64,000 nt of DNA from Geomobilimonas luticola (GCF_018476905.1 NZ_JAHCVK010000002.1:124001-188000), one strand, 5' to 3'. Shown: positions 8,137-15,789, counted from the stretch's first letter. Notes: generated by a model not told the origin, from the sequence alone. Program-made: numbers and translations.

Positions 8137-9291
8137 TTATTTCCACTTCGGGAACGGGAATACCGGCTTTTTCGATGCGAACTTGGTCGGGAAGACGGTT
8201 TCGAACTGGCCGTTCTGGATCTGCAGGACCAGCATCTGGTGCTTATTCTGGTTAGTGAACCCTTCGTAGTCCTCGAACTTCGTCTCGCCCATGATCCCTT
8301 TCCAGGAACCGCTCTTGAGTCCGGCCTTGGTCTTCTCGCGGTCGCCACCGTTCTTGCTTGCGGTTTCTGCCATGATCAGCATCGCCTGATAGGCGCAGGC
8401 GGCGTGATAGGTCGGCTCCTTGCCGAACTTTGACTTGTAGCGGTTGAAGAAGTCCTTGGCACCCGGCCAGTTCACGTCATCGGTCCACTGGGTGGTGGAA
8501 AAGACATTGTTGGAGATTTCCTTCTCCTTGGCGAACTGGACGGTGGTGAAACCGGCACCGCCGCCGAGGAACGCCTGGGGCTGGAGGCCGATCTCGCGGG
8601 ACTGGCGCATGAGGAGGATGGCATCTGCCACGTAGGATACCATGAATACCAGGTCAGGATTCTTGGCCTTGATCTTGGTCAGGGTGGAGCGGTAATCGGG
8701 AGAACCCTTGGAATAGGATTCGTCGGCCACCACCTGGATGCCCTTTTTTGCTACGTACTCCTTGGCGGTTTTCGAGGTGGAGGTGCCAAAATCGGTGTTC
8801 TCATAGATGAAGGCGATGGTCTTGGGTTTGCCCATGGTCATGGCTGCGTCGATGAGGGAGGAGGCGTACTGGTCCGCCGGGGCATTGAGCCGGTAGACGT
8901 ACTTCAGGTTCTGGCGGGTAATCTCTTCCTTGGCGGCTGCCGGCACCAGCAGAGGCACCTTGTACTTCTCCGCCAGTTTGGCGACGGCGTTGGCGCAGGC
9001 GGAGGTGTAGGGCCCTACCACACCGGCGACACCCTGGCCGGCAAGTTTTTCCATGGCGCTCATGGATATCTGGGGCTTGCCGGTGTCGTCCTCTTTCAGG
9101 AGTTGTACGTCGATACCCTTTTTCTTCAGGTCTTCGATGGCGAGGGTGACACCGTTGGTCAGGTTTTCACCGATGGGGGCCTCGGGGCCGGTGATCGAGT
9201 TGATGAAGCCGATCTTCACGTTGGCTGCCAGGGAGAGTCCCGGCAGCGCGAGGCAGAATGCCAGCGCAAAAACGATACCTCTTCTCATCAT
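8137..9291 (-). CDS. livK: Branched-chain amino acid ABC transporter, periplasmic binding protein LivK
   Basis: A 384-residue type I periplasmic binding protein that captures substrate for LivHMGF. The start at 9291 follows AAGGAGG by 7 nt; a second ATG lies one codon later (9288). Residues 1-22 form a signal peptide (MMRRGIVFALAF then LPGLSLA, cleavage near Ala22/Ala23). The mature protein starts NVKIGFINSITG, typical of Leu/Ile/Val-binding proteins, and has the GVAGVVGPYTS motif. The true ligand could also be an aromatic or short organic acid, since many liv-type systems take such substrates. It is the first gene after the sigma-54 promoter. Confidence 0.93.
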   Translation of the reverse strand: MMRRGIVFALAFCLALPGLSLAANVKIGFINSITGPEAPIGENLTNGVTLAIEDLKKKGIDVQLLKEDDTGKPQISMSAMEKLAGQGVAGVVGPYTSACANAVAKLAEKYKVPLLVPAAAKEEITRQNLKYVYRLNAPADQYASSLIDAAMTMGKPKTIAFIYENTDFGTSTSKTAKEYVAKKGIQVVADESYSKGSPDYRSTLTKIKAKNPDLVFMVSYVADAILLMRQSREIGLQPQAFLGGGAGFTTVQFAKEKEISNNVFSTTQWTDDVNWPGAKDFFNRYKSKFGKEPTYHAACAYQAMLIMAETASKNGGDREKTKAGLKSGSWKGIMGETKFEDYEGFTNQNKHQMLVLQIQNGQFETVFPTKFASKKPVFPFPKWK

Positions 9292-9351
9292 GGTCGTACC
9301 TCCTTGTTTGATTGCAACGCGTTTAAAGTATACCCTCTTCGGGAGCGAACT

Positions 9352-9388
9352 CCAGAAAGCCGCTCTGCCGAGCAGAAGGGTTTTCTGG
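9352..9388 (-). other. Nested hairpin in the livK leader RNA
   Basis: Read on the minus strand, CCAGAAA (9388-9382) pairs with TTTCTGG (9358-9352), enclosing a second stem TCTGC-TCG-GCAGA. It falls within the first 60 nt or so of the predicted sigma-54 transcript. Confidence 0.5.
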
Positions 9389-9420
9389 TAATGAATAAAT
9401 GAAAAGTCGTTTGATTCTAT

Positions 9421-9438
9421 AAGCAACTAGAATGCCAT
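9421..9438 (-). promoter_or_regulatory. Sigma-54 (-24/-12) promoter of the liv operon
   Basis: Minus-strand TGGCATT-CTAG-TTGCT (9437-9422) matches TGGCACG-N4-TTGCW, with the GG and GC exactly 12 bp apart. It is about 130 bp before livK. Transcription would need RpoN and an enhancer-binding activator, not encoded in this window. Confidence 0.75.
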
Positions 9439-9518
9439 AACTTTTGACGGTGCTAACCTACTGGAATCATGTCGTATGTGTATACAATAAAGCTGTTTTG
9501 TTTGCCTTGTCGGACAGA

Positions 9519-9562
9519 AGTGGCGAGAATTGGCCAGGATGGGGTGGCCAAAATCAGCCACT
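9519..9562. promoter_or_regulatory. Long imperfect dyad, candidate activator site
   Basis: AGTGGC (9519-9524) and TGGCCA (9531-9536) face TGGCCA (9545-9550) and GCCACT (9557-9562), giving two 18-bp arms with 13 matching positions. It lies about 80-125 bp upstream of the sigma-54 site, the usual range for an enhancer-binding protein, and also upstream of the divergent decarboxylase promoter. Confidence 0.5.
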
Positions 9563-9617
9563 ATGTGCCGAAGGAGCGGTGAAGGGGAAATGTTTGACCC
9601 GGAGCAGGAATTACCTG

Positions 9618-9646
9618 TTGACTTGACCCGGTGGCTGCATTAAACA
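9618..9646 (+). promoter_or_regulatory. Probable sigma-70 promoter of the UbiD-family gene
   Basis: TTGACT (9618-9623), a 17-bp spacer and TAAACA (9641-9646), 31 bp before the ATG. ACCTGT (9614-9619) and ACAGGT (9644-9649) flank it as an inverted pair, a possible operator. Confidence 0.5.
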
Positions 9647-9677
9647 GGTTGTAACTCTTAAGAACGAGGTTTACGGG

Positions 9678-11519
9678 ATGGGGTATCGCAACCTGCAGGA
9701 ATGCGTGGTGGAACTGGCAGAGAAAGGGGACCTGGTCAGGATCGAGGCTGAGGTCGATCCGCATCTGGAGGTCGGCGCGATCCAGCGCCGTGTCTACCAG
9801 GCAGGCGGGCCGGCACTCCTCTTTACCCGCGTCGCCGGGTGCCGTTTTCCTCTTCTGGGCAATCTGTTCGGGACTCTGGAGCGGACCCGCTTCATCTTCC
9901 GGGATACCCTGCGGGACATGGAGCGGCTGGTAGCGCTCAAGGTCAATCCCCTGGCGCTCATGAAGGAGCCCCTGTCCCTTGCCCGCACCCCCTTCGCCGC
10001 TCTTCACCTGCTTCCCAGAAGGGTCCTGAACGGGCCGGTGCTTTCCCGCACTACCACCATCGACCAGCTCCCCCAGCTGAAATCATGGCCCGAGGACGGC
10101 GGTCCGTTCATCACGCTCCCCCAGGTTTATTCGGAAAGCGCTGTCCGCCCCGGCATCCGCCATTCGAACCTGGGGATGTACCGGGTGCAACTGGCGGGAA
10201 ACGAGTACCGGCTGAACGAAGAGATCGGCATCCACTATCAGATCCACCGGGGAATCGGTGTCCACCATGGGGAAGCGCTGGAAAGGGGAATACCGTTCCG
10301 GGTGAATGTTTTCGTCGGCGGCCCTCCATCCCTGTCTGTTGCGGCGGTCATGCCGCTCCCCGAAGGGATGCCGGAACTCGCCTTTGCCGGCCTTTTGGGG
10401 GGGCACCGGCTGGAGATGGTCAGTCGCCCCGGCGAACTTCCCATCCCGGCCGAAGCCGATTTCTGCATCACCGGCACCATCGATCCGACGAAGACCCTGC
10501 CGGAAGGGCCATTCGGCGACCACCTGGGGTACTACAGCCTGGCCCACGATTTTCCGGTGCTCCGGGTGGAGCGGGTCTGGCATCGCCCCGACGCCATCTG
10601 GCCCTTTACCACCGTAGGCCGCCCCCCCCAGGAGGACACCACCTTCGGCGCCTTCATCCACGAACTGACGGGGGAGCTCATCCCGCAGGTGCTCCCCGGG
10701 GTAAAAGCGGTCCATGCCGTGGATGCGGCGGGGGTCCATCCGCTCCTCCTCGCCATCGGCTCCGAGCGTTACGTCCCCTACGCCCGGGAGCGGGAACCTC
10801 GTGAGATCCTCACCATCGCCAACGCCATCCTCGGCCAGGGGCAGCTCTCTCTGGCAAAATACCTCTGGATCTGCGCCCATGAGGACGCACCGGAGCTTGA
10901 TATTCATGACATTCCCGCTTTCCTCCACCACATGCTGGAGCGGGTGGACTGGCGACGTGACCTCCATTTCCAGACCCGCACCACCATCGATACCCTGGAC
11001 TATTCGGGCGAAGGGTTGAATCGCGGCTCCAAGGTGGTGATCGCTGCGGTGGGTGAGAAGCGTCGGGAGCTGCCGGTCGAGCTTCCCGCCGACCTCCGCC
11101 TGCCGGAAGGGTTCGGCAACCCGCGGCTTTGTCTCCCCGGCGTTCTCGCCGTGCAGGGGCCTCCCTGTGCTGCGTCCCGTGGGTGTGACGACACCGACAT
11201 GACGGCATTCTGCGACTTCTACGCCGGCCGCAGCGACCTGGCGGCCTTCCCCCTCGTGGTCATCGTGGACGACAGCGACTTCACCTCCCGCACCCTCAAC
11301 AACTTCCTCTGGGTCACCTTCACCCGTTCCAACCCCGCCGCCGATATCTACGGCATCGGTTCCGCCACCCGCTGCAAGCACTGGGGGTGCGAGGGAGCGC
11401 TGGTCATCGACGCCCGTTCCAAGCCCCACCATGCGCCGCCACTCATCGACGATCCCGGTATAGAGAAGAGGGTAGATGCGCTTGGGGCGCCGGGCGGGCC
11501 TTTGCACGGCATCATTTAG
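9678..11519 (+). CDS. UbiD family decarboxylase
   Basis: A 613-residue UbiD-type, prenylated-FMN-dependent decarboxylase. The fold signatures include the N-terminal LQECVVELAEKGDLVRI, the middle EAD..ITGTIDP region and PEGPFGDHLGYYS, which holds the conserved catalytic Glu/Asp neighbourhood, then GAFIHELTGELIPQVLPGVKAV. In Geobacter relatives such long versions are annotated as menaquinone- or ubiquinone-type decarboxylases. Substrate cannot be assigned here: a menaquinone precursor or an aromatic acid is possible. Divergence from a liv-type transporter with a sigma-54 promoter might hint at aromatic acid metabolism, but this is inference. No ubiX-type flavin prenyltransferase is in the window. 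Confidence 0.85.
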   Translation: MGYRNLQECVVELAEKGDLVRIEAEVDPHLEVGAIQRRVYQAGGPALLFTRVAGCRFPLLGNLFGTLERTRFIFRDTLRDMERLVALKVNPLALMKEPLSLARTPFAALHLLPRRVLNGPVLSRTTTIDQLPQLKSWPEDGGPFITLPQVYSESAVRPGIRHSNLGMYRVQLAGNEYRLNEEIGIHYQIHRGIGVHHGEALERGIPFRVNVFVGGPPSLSVAAVMPLPEGMPELAFAGLLGGHRLEMVSRPGELPIPAEADFCITGTIDPTKTLPEGPFGDHLGYYSLAHDFPVLRVERVWHRPDAIWPFTTVGRPPQEDTTFGAFIHELTGELIPQVLPGVKAVHAVDAAGVHPLLLAIGSERYVPYAREREPREILTIANAILGQGQLSLAKYLWICAHEDAPELDIHDIPAFLHHMLERVDWRRDLHFQTRTTIDTLDYSGEGLNRGSKVVIAAVGEKRRELPVELPADLRLPEGFGNPRLCLPGVLAVQGPPCAASRGCDDTDMTAFCDFYAGRSDLAAFPLVVIVDDSDFTSRTLNNFLWVTFTRSNPAADIYGIGSATRCKHWGCEGALVIDARSKPHHAPPLIDDPGIEKRVDALGAPGGPLHGII

Positions 11520-11562
11520 GGGTAATTCATGTGCGCTGACACTCCAGATGTCGGTCATTCGT

Positions 11563-11651
11563 TCCCTCTCCATGAGGGAGAGGGACAGGTGGGGGGGAAT
11601 AGGGGGTATCCTCTCATTCGGCCGTTGGCCACTTTCTCCCTTGAGGGAGAA
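11563..11651. repeat. CCCTCTCC-type palindromic repeats
   Basis: Two hairpins, TCCCTCTCC/GGAGAGGGA (11563-11585) and TTCTCCC-TTGA-GGGAGAA (11634-11651), lie in the 166-bp gap before the nitroreductase. The same family appears at 17803-17859 and 32851-32929. Confidence 0.6.
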
Positions 11652-11685
11652 GGGAGAAATGCTGTCAGGAAGGAGAAGAAGTTTC

Positions 11686-12189
11686 ATGGACATTCTTGAA
11701 GCCATCCGTACCCGCCGGAGTGTGCGTGAGTTTACCGCTGAACCGGTGACGCCGGAACAGGTGACGGAAATACTCTCGGCAGGGCGATGGGCGCCATCGG
11801 GGCTCAACAATCAGCCGTGGCGGTTCGTGGTGGTGCGGCGTGAAGGGAAACGCCAGGAACTGGCGGCACTCACGAAATATCGACGGATCATCGACGGTGC
11901 TCCCCTGGCTATCGCCGTCTTCTGCGACCGGGAGGCGATGTACAACGACACCAAGGATCACCAGGGGGCGGGCGCCTGCCTCCAGAACATGCTGTTGGCC
12001 GTTCATGGCCTGGGATTGGGGGCGGTCTGGCTCGGGGAGATCCTCAACCGGAGTGCCGAGGTGAACGCCGTCCTGGAACTGCCGGCCCGCTACGAATTGA
12101 TGGCGGTACTGGCGGTGGGGCACCCGGCGTCGTGTAACCAGCGGTCGGGGCGGAAGGGGATGGAGGAGTTGCTGCTCAAGGAGCTTTAG
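11686..12189 (+). CDS. Nitroreductase family protein
   Basis: A 167-residue FMN-dependent oxidoreductase of the compact nitroreductase type. The N terminus MDILEAIRTRRSVREF carries the Arg-Arg-Ser FMN phosphate contacts, WAPSGLNNQPWRF is the family motif, and GLGAVWLGE lies near the C terminus. ATG 11686 follows AAGGAGAAG and starts where homologs start; the longer frame upstream runs through repeat sequence. The physiological substrate is unknown. It is downstream of the UbiD-family gene but separated by repeats, so co-transcription is uncertain. Confidence 0.85.
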   Translation: MDILEAIRTRRSVREFTAEPVTPEQVTEILSAGRWAPSGLNNQPWRFVVVRREGKRQELAALTKYRRIIDGAPLAIAVFCDREAMYNDTKDHQGAGACLQNMLLAVHGLGLGAVWLGEILNRSAEVNAVLELPARYELMAVLAVGHPASCNQRSGRKGMEELLLKEL

Positions 12190-12209
12190 CCAAACGTTTC
12201 AGAATCTAT

Positions 12210-12259
12210 TTGATATGTGGTGCTGGATGTGGCACAATTTGAGTGCTAAATTAAGTACT
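12210..12259 (+). promoter_or_regulatory. Promoter and candidate operator of the toxin-antitoxin pair
   Basis: TTGATA (12210-12215), 17 bp, CACAAT (12233-12238). Immediately downstream AGTGCT (12242-12247) and AGTACT (12254-12259) form a near-perfect dyad over the expected start of transcription, fitting autorepression by the antitoxin. Confidence 0.5.
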
Positions 12260-12274
12260 GTAAGGGGTCCAAAT

Positions 12275-12544
12275 ATGAACGTCATTCCTGCCCAGGAGAT
12301 CAAGCGGCGCGGTATTGCCGCAGTGGACGAGCTGATCGCCAAGGGTGACGTGCACGTCATCCGCAACAACCAGCCGCAGTACGTGGTCCTTTCCGAGGAG
12401 CGCTACCAGGAACTGGTAGCCGAGGCGAACGAGGCATATCTGGCCAGGGTCAAGGCGTCACTGCAGGACGTAAAGTCCGGCCGGGTGCGGAAATTCACCT
12501 CTGCCGACGATCTTCTGCAAGCACTTGCCGAAGACGGTGAGTAG
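12275..12544 (+). CDS. Phd/YefM-type antitoxin
   Basis: An 89-residue protein with the Phd/YefM layout: N-terminal DNA-binding part (MNVIPAQEIKRRGIAAVDELI), then VHVIRNNQPQYVVLSEERYQEL, and an acidic, flexible C-terminal tail that would wrap the toxin. It ends 2 bp before the toxin start. ATG 12275 was chosen over an upstream in-frame ATG (12215) because that one lies in the predicted promoter. Expected to neutralise the toxin and repress the pair. Confidence 0.8.
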   Translation: MNVIPAQEIKRRGIAAVDELIAKGDVHVIRNNQPQYVVLSEERYQELVAEANEAYLARVKASLQDVKSGRVRKFTSADDLLQALAEDGE

Positions 12545-12546
12545 GC

Positions 12547-12822
12547 ATGTTCGTTATTATCACTCCCGAGCAGTTCCTTCGACAGGCAAGAAGATTCTTC
12601 AAAAAACACCCCGATCTCAAGCCCCGCTTCGCTGCTACCGTTGCCGCCTTGCAAGAGGACCCATTTCAACCCCATCTTGCCCTCCATCCGCTCGCCGGCA
12701 AACTCGCCGGCTGTCACGCTATAAGCCTCACCTACAGCTACCGCATAACCCTTACGCTCCTGATTACCGAAAAGGAGATTGTCCTGCTAGATATCGGCAG
12801 TCATGACGAGGTGTATCGCTAG
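12547..12822 (+). CDS. RelE/ParE-superfamily toxin
   Basis: A 91-residue basic protein beginning MFVIITPEQFLRQARRFFKKHP and ending with ITEKEIVLLDIGSHDEVYR. The closing beta-strand pattern with IGSHDEVY is typical of YafQ/RelE-type ribosome-dependent mRNA endonucleases. The HPLAGKLAGCHAISL and TYSYRITLTL segments match the middle of the fold. It is intact and in the usual antitoxin-first order. Whether it cleaves mRNA or is an inactive member cannot be told. Confidence 0.8.
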   Translation: MFVIITPEQFLRQARRFFKKHPDLKPRFAATVAALQEDPFQPHLALHPLAGKLAGCHAISLTYSYRITLTLLITEKEIVLLDIGSHDEVYR

Positions 12823-12844
12823 CTCCGAATCCCGAGACATGTGA

Positions 12845-12870
12845 AAAGCCGGAAATTTTCCCGGCATTTC
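12845..12870. terminator. Bidirectional terminator-like hairpin
   Basis: GCCGG (12848-12852) pairs with CCGGC (12861-12865), with AAAA before and ATTT after. It lies between the convergent toxin and Lut genes; the stem is short. Confidence 0.45.
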
Positions 12871-12880
12871 ATTCCTCAAG

Positions 12881-12910
12881 CTCTACCTTTACCTTTACCT
12901 TTACCTCAAC
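12881..12910. repeat. Hexanucleotide tandem repeat (CTTTAC)
   Basis: Three exact CTTTAC copies (12887-12904) are flanked by the degenerate units CTCTAC and CTCAAC. The array overlaps the stop codon of the LutB-LutA gene (12906-12908), so changes in copy number could alter its last residues. Confidence 0.7.
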
Positions 12911-15029
12911 CTATCCTTCTCGCCACCAGCGTGGCGCTGTGCTCCACCTTAAGGGTGCTTCCCGCCGCCTCCAGGCCACCTTCGATCTGGAGCTTGCAAC
13001 CGGGGCAGTCGACCGCCACGGTCTGTGCGCCCGTGGCGGCGATGTTCTCCAGCTTGTTCTTCAGTACCTCCTGGGAGATCTCCGGATACTTTATGGAATA
13101 GGAGCCGCCAAAGCCGCAGCATTTGTCGCAGTCGGTCATCTCGGCGATTTCCATTCCCGCCAGCTCCTGCAGTACTTTCCGCGGTTCCTCATGCACCCCG
13201 CATCCCCGCTTCAGGTGACAGGCGTCGTGATAGGTAACAACCTGCCTTTCGCCTTTGCTGGTCCCGGATCCCGAGTCCCGGGTCCCGGCTTTCCGTGCGG
13301 CCAACTCCGAGAAGTTGAAGGTCTTTGCCGCCAGTCGTCGCACCTTCTCCGCGTATACCGGATCGTCCGCCAGGAGCTTGCCGAAGTCGTGCTTCAGGGA
13401 CATGGTGCAGGTGGGGCAGATGGTGACGACGAAATCCGCCTCCTCATTCAGCAGCACATCCGTGTTGATCCGCGCCATGTCCCGCGCCACTTCCATCTCC
13501 CCCGAATAGCGGGCCGGTATGCCGCAACAGGTCTGCTCCTGGGGGAAGGTGACGGTGTAGCCGAGCTTTTCCAGGCTCGTCACCGTGTCCCGGCACATAT
13601 CGGGATAGACGAAGTCCGCAAGGCAACCCGAGTAGAAAAGGACTTTTTCTCGGGACTCGGGACCGGGGACCAGGGACCGGGAACTTCGCTGGAACATATC
13701 TCTGAAAGGTGTCTCCGCTATTGGTGGCAGCGAGCGGTTGGCGGTCTCCCGGTTGAGGACGAGGGGGAGGTGCCGGATGCGGCCCCCTTCACCCTGGAAC
13801 GGTTTCTGGGCCAGGTAAGCGGTCCGGAGGGCGGCGTGGAACAGTTTCCGGTTTTTCATGAGGGTGCCGAACAGGAACTTCTGGCCGAACGGTTTCCTGA
13901 TCTTGTCCCGCAGGTCGACGATGAGTCCCTCGATGTCGATCTTGGCGGCGCAGACCTCGTTGCACTTCCGGCAGCCGATGCAGAGCTTGAGAATCTCCTC
14001 CGCCTTGTCGAAGCCGTGGAAGAAGGGGGTGAGGACCAGGCCGATCCCCCCCACGTAGATGTGGCCGAAGACGTGGCCTCCCACCAGCTCGTAGATGGGG
14101 CAGACGTTGGCGCAGGCGCCGCACTTCACGCATTTGAGCGCTTCCCGGAAGGCGGGGTCGGCGGCGAGCCTCAGGCGGCCGTTGTCCAGAAGGACAATGT
14201 GCAGCTCCCGACCCTCGACCCCCGTCGGCCCCTTGATAAAGGAGACGTAGGAGGTGATCTTCTGGCCGGTGGCGTTCTTCGGGAGAATATCGATGATGTC
14301 CAGAGCTTCCGTGAGGGACGGAACGATCTTCTCCACCCCCACCAGGGCGATGTGGGTACGGGGAAGGGTGGTGACGAGCCGGCCGTTCCCCTCGTTGGTG
14401 ATGATGCCGAGGGTGCCGCTGTCGGCCATGGCCACGTTGGCACCGGACATTCCCACCTGACCGGTGAGGAACCCGCTCCGTAACGCTTCCCGGGCGGTCT
14501 GGACGAGGTAGGGGATGTCGGGGGGGCATTCCTTCCCCGTTTCCCTGCTGAACAGCTCCGCCACCTCATCCCGGTTCTTGTGGATGGCGGGCATGACCAT
14601 GTGGGAGGGGCGCTCCCCCGCCAGCTGGATGATCCATTCCCCCAGGTCGGTTTCCAGGCATCTGACCCCGTTCTTCTCCAAGTAATGGTTCAGTTCGATC
14701 TCTTCCGACGTCATCGCCTTTGATTTAACGAGGAAATCGGCATTTTTTGACCGGATGATCTCCAGGATGGTCCGGTTTGCATCCTCCGGCGTGGTGCAGA
14801 GGTGCACCCGCGCACCGCTCTTCTCTGCGCTGGCGGTGAACTGTTCCACCAGGGCCGGCAACTGTTCCAGCCCCGCCATCTTGAAGTCGGATATCCGCCC
14901 CCGCAGTTTCTCGAAGTCAATTCCCTCAAACGCCTTGGCCCGCGCCACGGGGTAGGCCGCGGCAAAGTTCCTGAGCGCCTTCCGCAGAAAGGTGTTGTCG
15001 AGCTTCTGCTGGATCAGTCCCTTGTCCAT
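12906..15029 (-). CDS. Fused LutB-LutA-type lactate oxidation Fe-S protein (LUD + ferredoxin + CCG domains)
   Basis: A 707-residue protein joining what are separate LutB and LutA subunits in Bacillus. Residues 1-290 are a LUD domain. Two [4Fe-4S] motifs follow (Cys300/303/306/310 and 350/353/356/360). After a linker come two CCG-type cysteine-rich domains (CCGIPARYSG near 501, CPTC near 538, HDACHLKRGCG near 601, CCGFGGSY near 637). With LutC it should oxidise lactate to pyruvate and pass electrons to the quinone pool. The linkers at about 449-460 and 580-591 are encoded by GGGACC-type repeats (see 13651 and 13258). It overlaps lutC by 16 nt and shares its repressor-controlled promoter. Confidence 0.88.
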   Translation of the reverse strand: MDKGLIQQKLDNTFLRKALRNFAAAYPVARAKAFEGIDFEKLRGRISDFKMAGLEQLPALVEQFTASAEKSGARVHLCTTPEDANRTILEIIRSKNADFLVKSKAMTSEEIELNHYLEKNGVRCLETDLGEWIIQLAGERPSHMVMPAIHKNRDEVAELFSRETGKECPPDIPYLVQTAREALRSGFLTGQVGMSGANVAMADSGTLGIITNEGNGRLVTTLPRTHIALVGVEKIVPSLTEALDIIDILPKNATGQKITSYVSFIKGPTGVEGRELHIVLLDNGRLRLAADPAFREALKCVKCGACANVCPIYELVGGHVFGHIYVGGIGLVLTPFFHGFDKAEEILKLCIGCRKCNEVCAAKIDIEGLIVDLRDKIRKPFGQKFLFGTLMKNRKLFHAALRTAYLAQKPFQGEGGRIRHLPLVLNRETANRSLPPIAETPFRDMFQRSSRSLVPGPESREKVLFYSGCLADFVYPDMCRDTVTSLEKLGYTVTFPQEQTCCGIPARYSGEMEVARDMARINTDVLLNEEADFVVTICPTCTMSLKHDFGKLLADDPVYAEKVRRLAAKTFNFSELAARKAGTRDSGSGTSKGERQVVTYHDACHLKRGCGVHEEPRKVLQELAGMEIAEMTDCDKCCGFGGSYSIKYPEISQEVLKNKLENIAATGAQTVAVDCPGCKLQIEGGLEAAGSTLKVEHSATLVARRIG
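13258..13290. repeat. GGGACC/GGGACT repeat inside the LutB-LutA gene (second copy in the protein)
   Basis: A run of GTCCCGG, ATCCCGAG, TCCCGGG, TCCCGG units. On the minus strand it encodes about residues 580-591 (GTRDSGSGTS), a linker just before the second CCG domain. Confidence 0.7.
13651..13684. repeat. GGGACC/GGGACT repeat inside the LutB-LutA gene (first copy in the protein)
   Basis: CGGGACTCGGGACCGGGGACCAGGGACCGGGA-type units, opposite in orientation to the copy at 13258. They encode about residues 449-460 (RSLVPGPESRE), the linker between the LutB-like and LutA-like halves. Confidence 0.7.
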
Positions 15030-15535
15030 GACGCGTCTCCTTCAAGCATGAGGATGTGCAGCTCCTTGGGGCCGTGGACGCCGATGGTGAGGACCCGTTC
15101 GATGTCGGCAGTGCGAGAGGGGCCGGTGGTGAGGGAGAGATAGGCGGGGGAGGGGCGGTTGAGGTTTTCTTCCAGAAGCCCCGCCAGGTCGGCCAGGGTC
15201 GGAACGATGGTTGTCGCGTCGAGGAATACCAGGTGCACCGGCGGCAGGGCGGTGGCGCTCCGGTCCGTCGGGTCGGTAAGGTCGAGGAGGAGGCTGCCGG
15301 TGGCGGCTATGCCGGCATGGGCAACGCTGATACCCACGTTCGCAAGGGGGAAGTCTTGCGGTGCGGCAAAGGCAAGACCGGCAAGTGTCTGTCGGATGGC
15401 CGGCGGCAGGGAAGGAGCGGCAACCGGGGAGGTGCCGGCTACAGATACCACGTAGTCAGCCCCATCGGCAAGAGTGGTAAACCGTTTTACAACGGCACCG
15501 ACCGCTTCGGCGGCGACCTGAAATCGTTCTACCAT
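15014..15535 (-). CDS. lutC: LutC/LUD-domain lactate utilisation protein
   Basis: A 173-residue LUD-domain protein, the third component of the LutABC lactate oxidase. Conserved features are the SVAHAGIAATGSLLL segment, the HLVFLDATTIVPTLADL stretch and TGPSRTADIERVLTIGVHGPKEL near the C terminus, as in LutC/YkgG. ATG 15535 has GAGG six bases upstream; an in-frame TTG at 15547 lies too close to the repressor site to be preferred. The end overlaps the fused LutB-LutA gene. Confidence 0.88.
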   Translation of the reverse strand: MVERFQVAAEAVGAVVKRFTTLADGADYVVSVAGTSPVAAPSLPPAIRQTLAGLAFAAPQDFPLANVGISVAHAGIAATGSLLLDLTDPTDRSATALPPVHLVFLDATTIVPTLADLAGLLEENLNRPSPAYLSLTTGPSRTADIERVLTIGVHGPKELHILMLEGDASWTRD

Positions 15536-15549
15536 AACGCACCTCAAAG

Positions 15550-15605
15550 AAGTGGCATTACCAAAAATGTGATTCCAGATTAATGTATAAACGCCCTTGT
15601 GTCAA
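15550..15605 (-). promoter_or_regulatory. lutC promoter with LldR/PdhR-type operator
   Basis: Minus-strand TTGACA (15605-15600), 17 bp, TAATCT (15582-15577). Immediately downstream, 15550-15566 (AAGTGGCATTACCAAAA) fits the FadR-family consensus AATTGGTNNNACCAATT, with only four substitutions by hand. The operator covers the start of transcription, a repressor position. Confidence 0.65.
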
Positions 15606-15633
15606 GGCTAAAAACGGACTTTCTAAAAAGTGC

Positions 15634-15674
15634 TTGACAGGGTATGAAGAAGTTGTTAATTGGTAATACAAATT
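15634..15674 (+). promoter_or_regulatory. lldP promoter with LldR/PdhR-type operator
   Basis: TTGACA (15634-15639), 17 bp, TAATTG (15657-15662). The palindrome AATTGGTAATACAAATT (15658-15674) differs from AATTGGTNNNACCAATT at one base and overlaps the -10. Together with the lutC site this places both divergent operons under one FadR-family repressor, most likely the one encoded at 20642. Confidence 0.7.
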
Positions 15675-15789
15675 TGTAAAACTGTGTTGCATTATTGTGC
15701 AGACAGTTGGGCTGGGATGGGTTGACACCATCTGTATTCGAACGGCGGATTCCGTTTCTGACAACTTAGCGAGAAAAGGAGAAACTACG

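Noticed and set aside
10083-11810. 575-codon open frame on the minus strand
   Set aside because: It is antisense to the well-supported UbiD-family gene and lacks family features; long shadow frames are expected in GC-rich DNA.
12939-14483. 514-codon open frame on the plus strand
   Set aside because: Shadow of the LutB-LutA gene; low-complexity Gly/Val/Asp-rich product with no motif.
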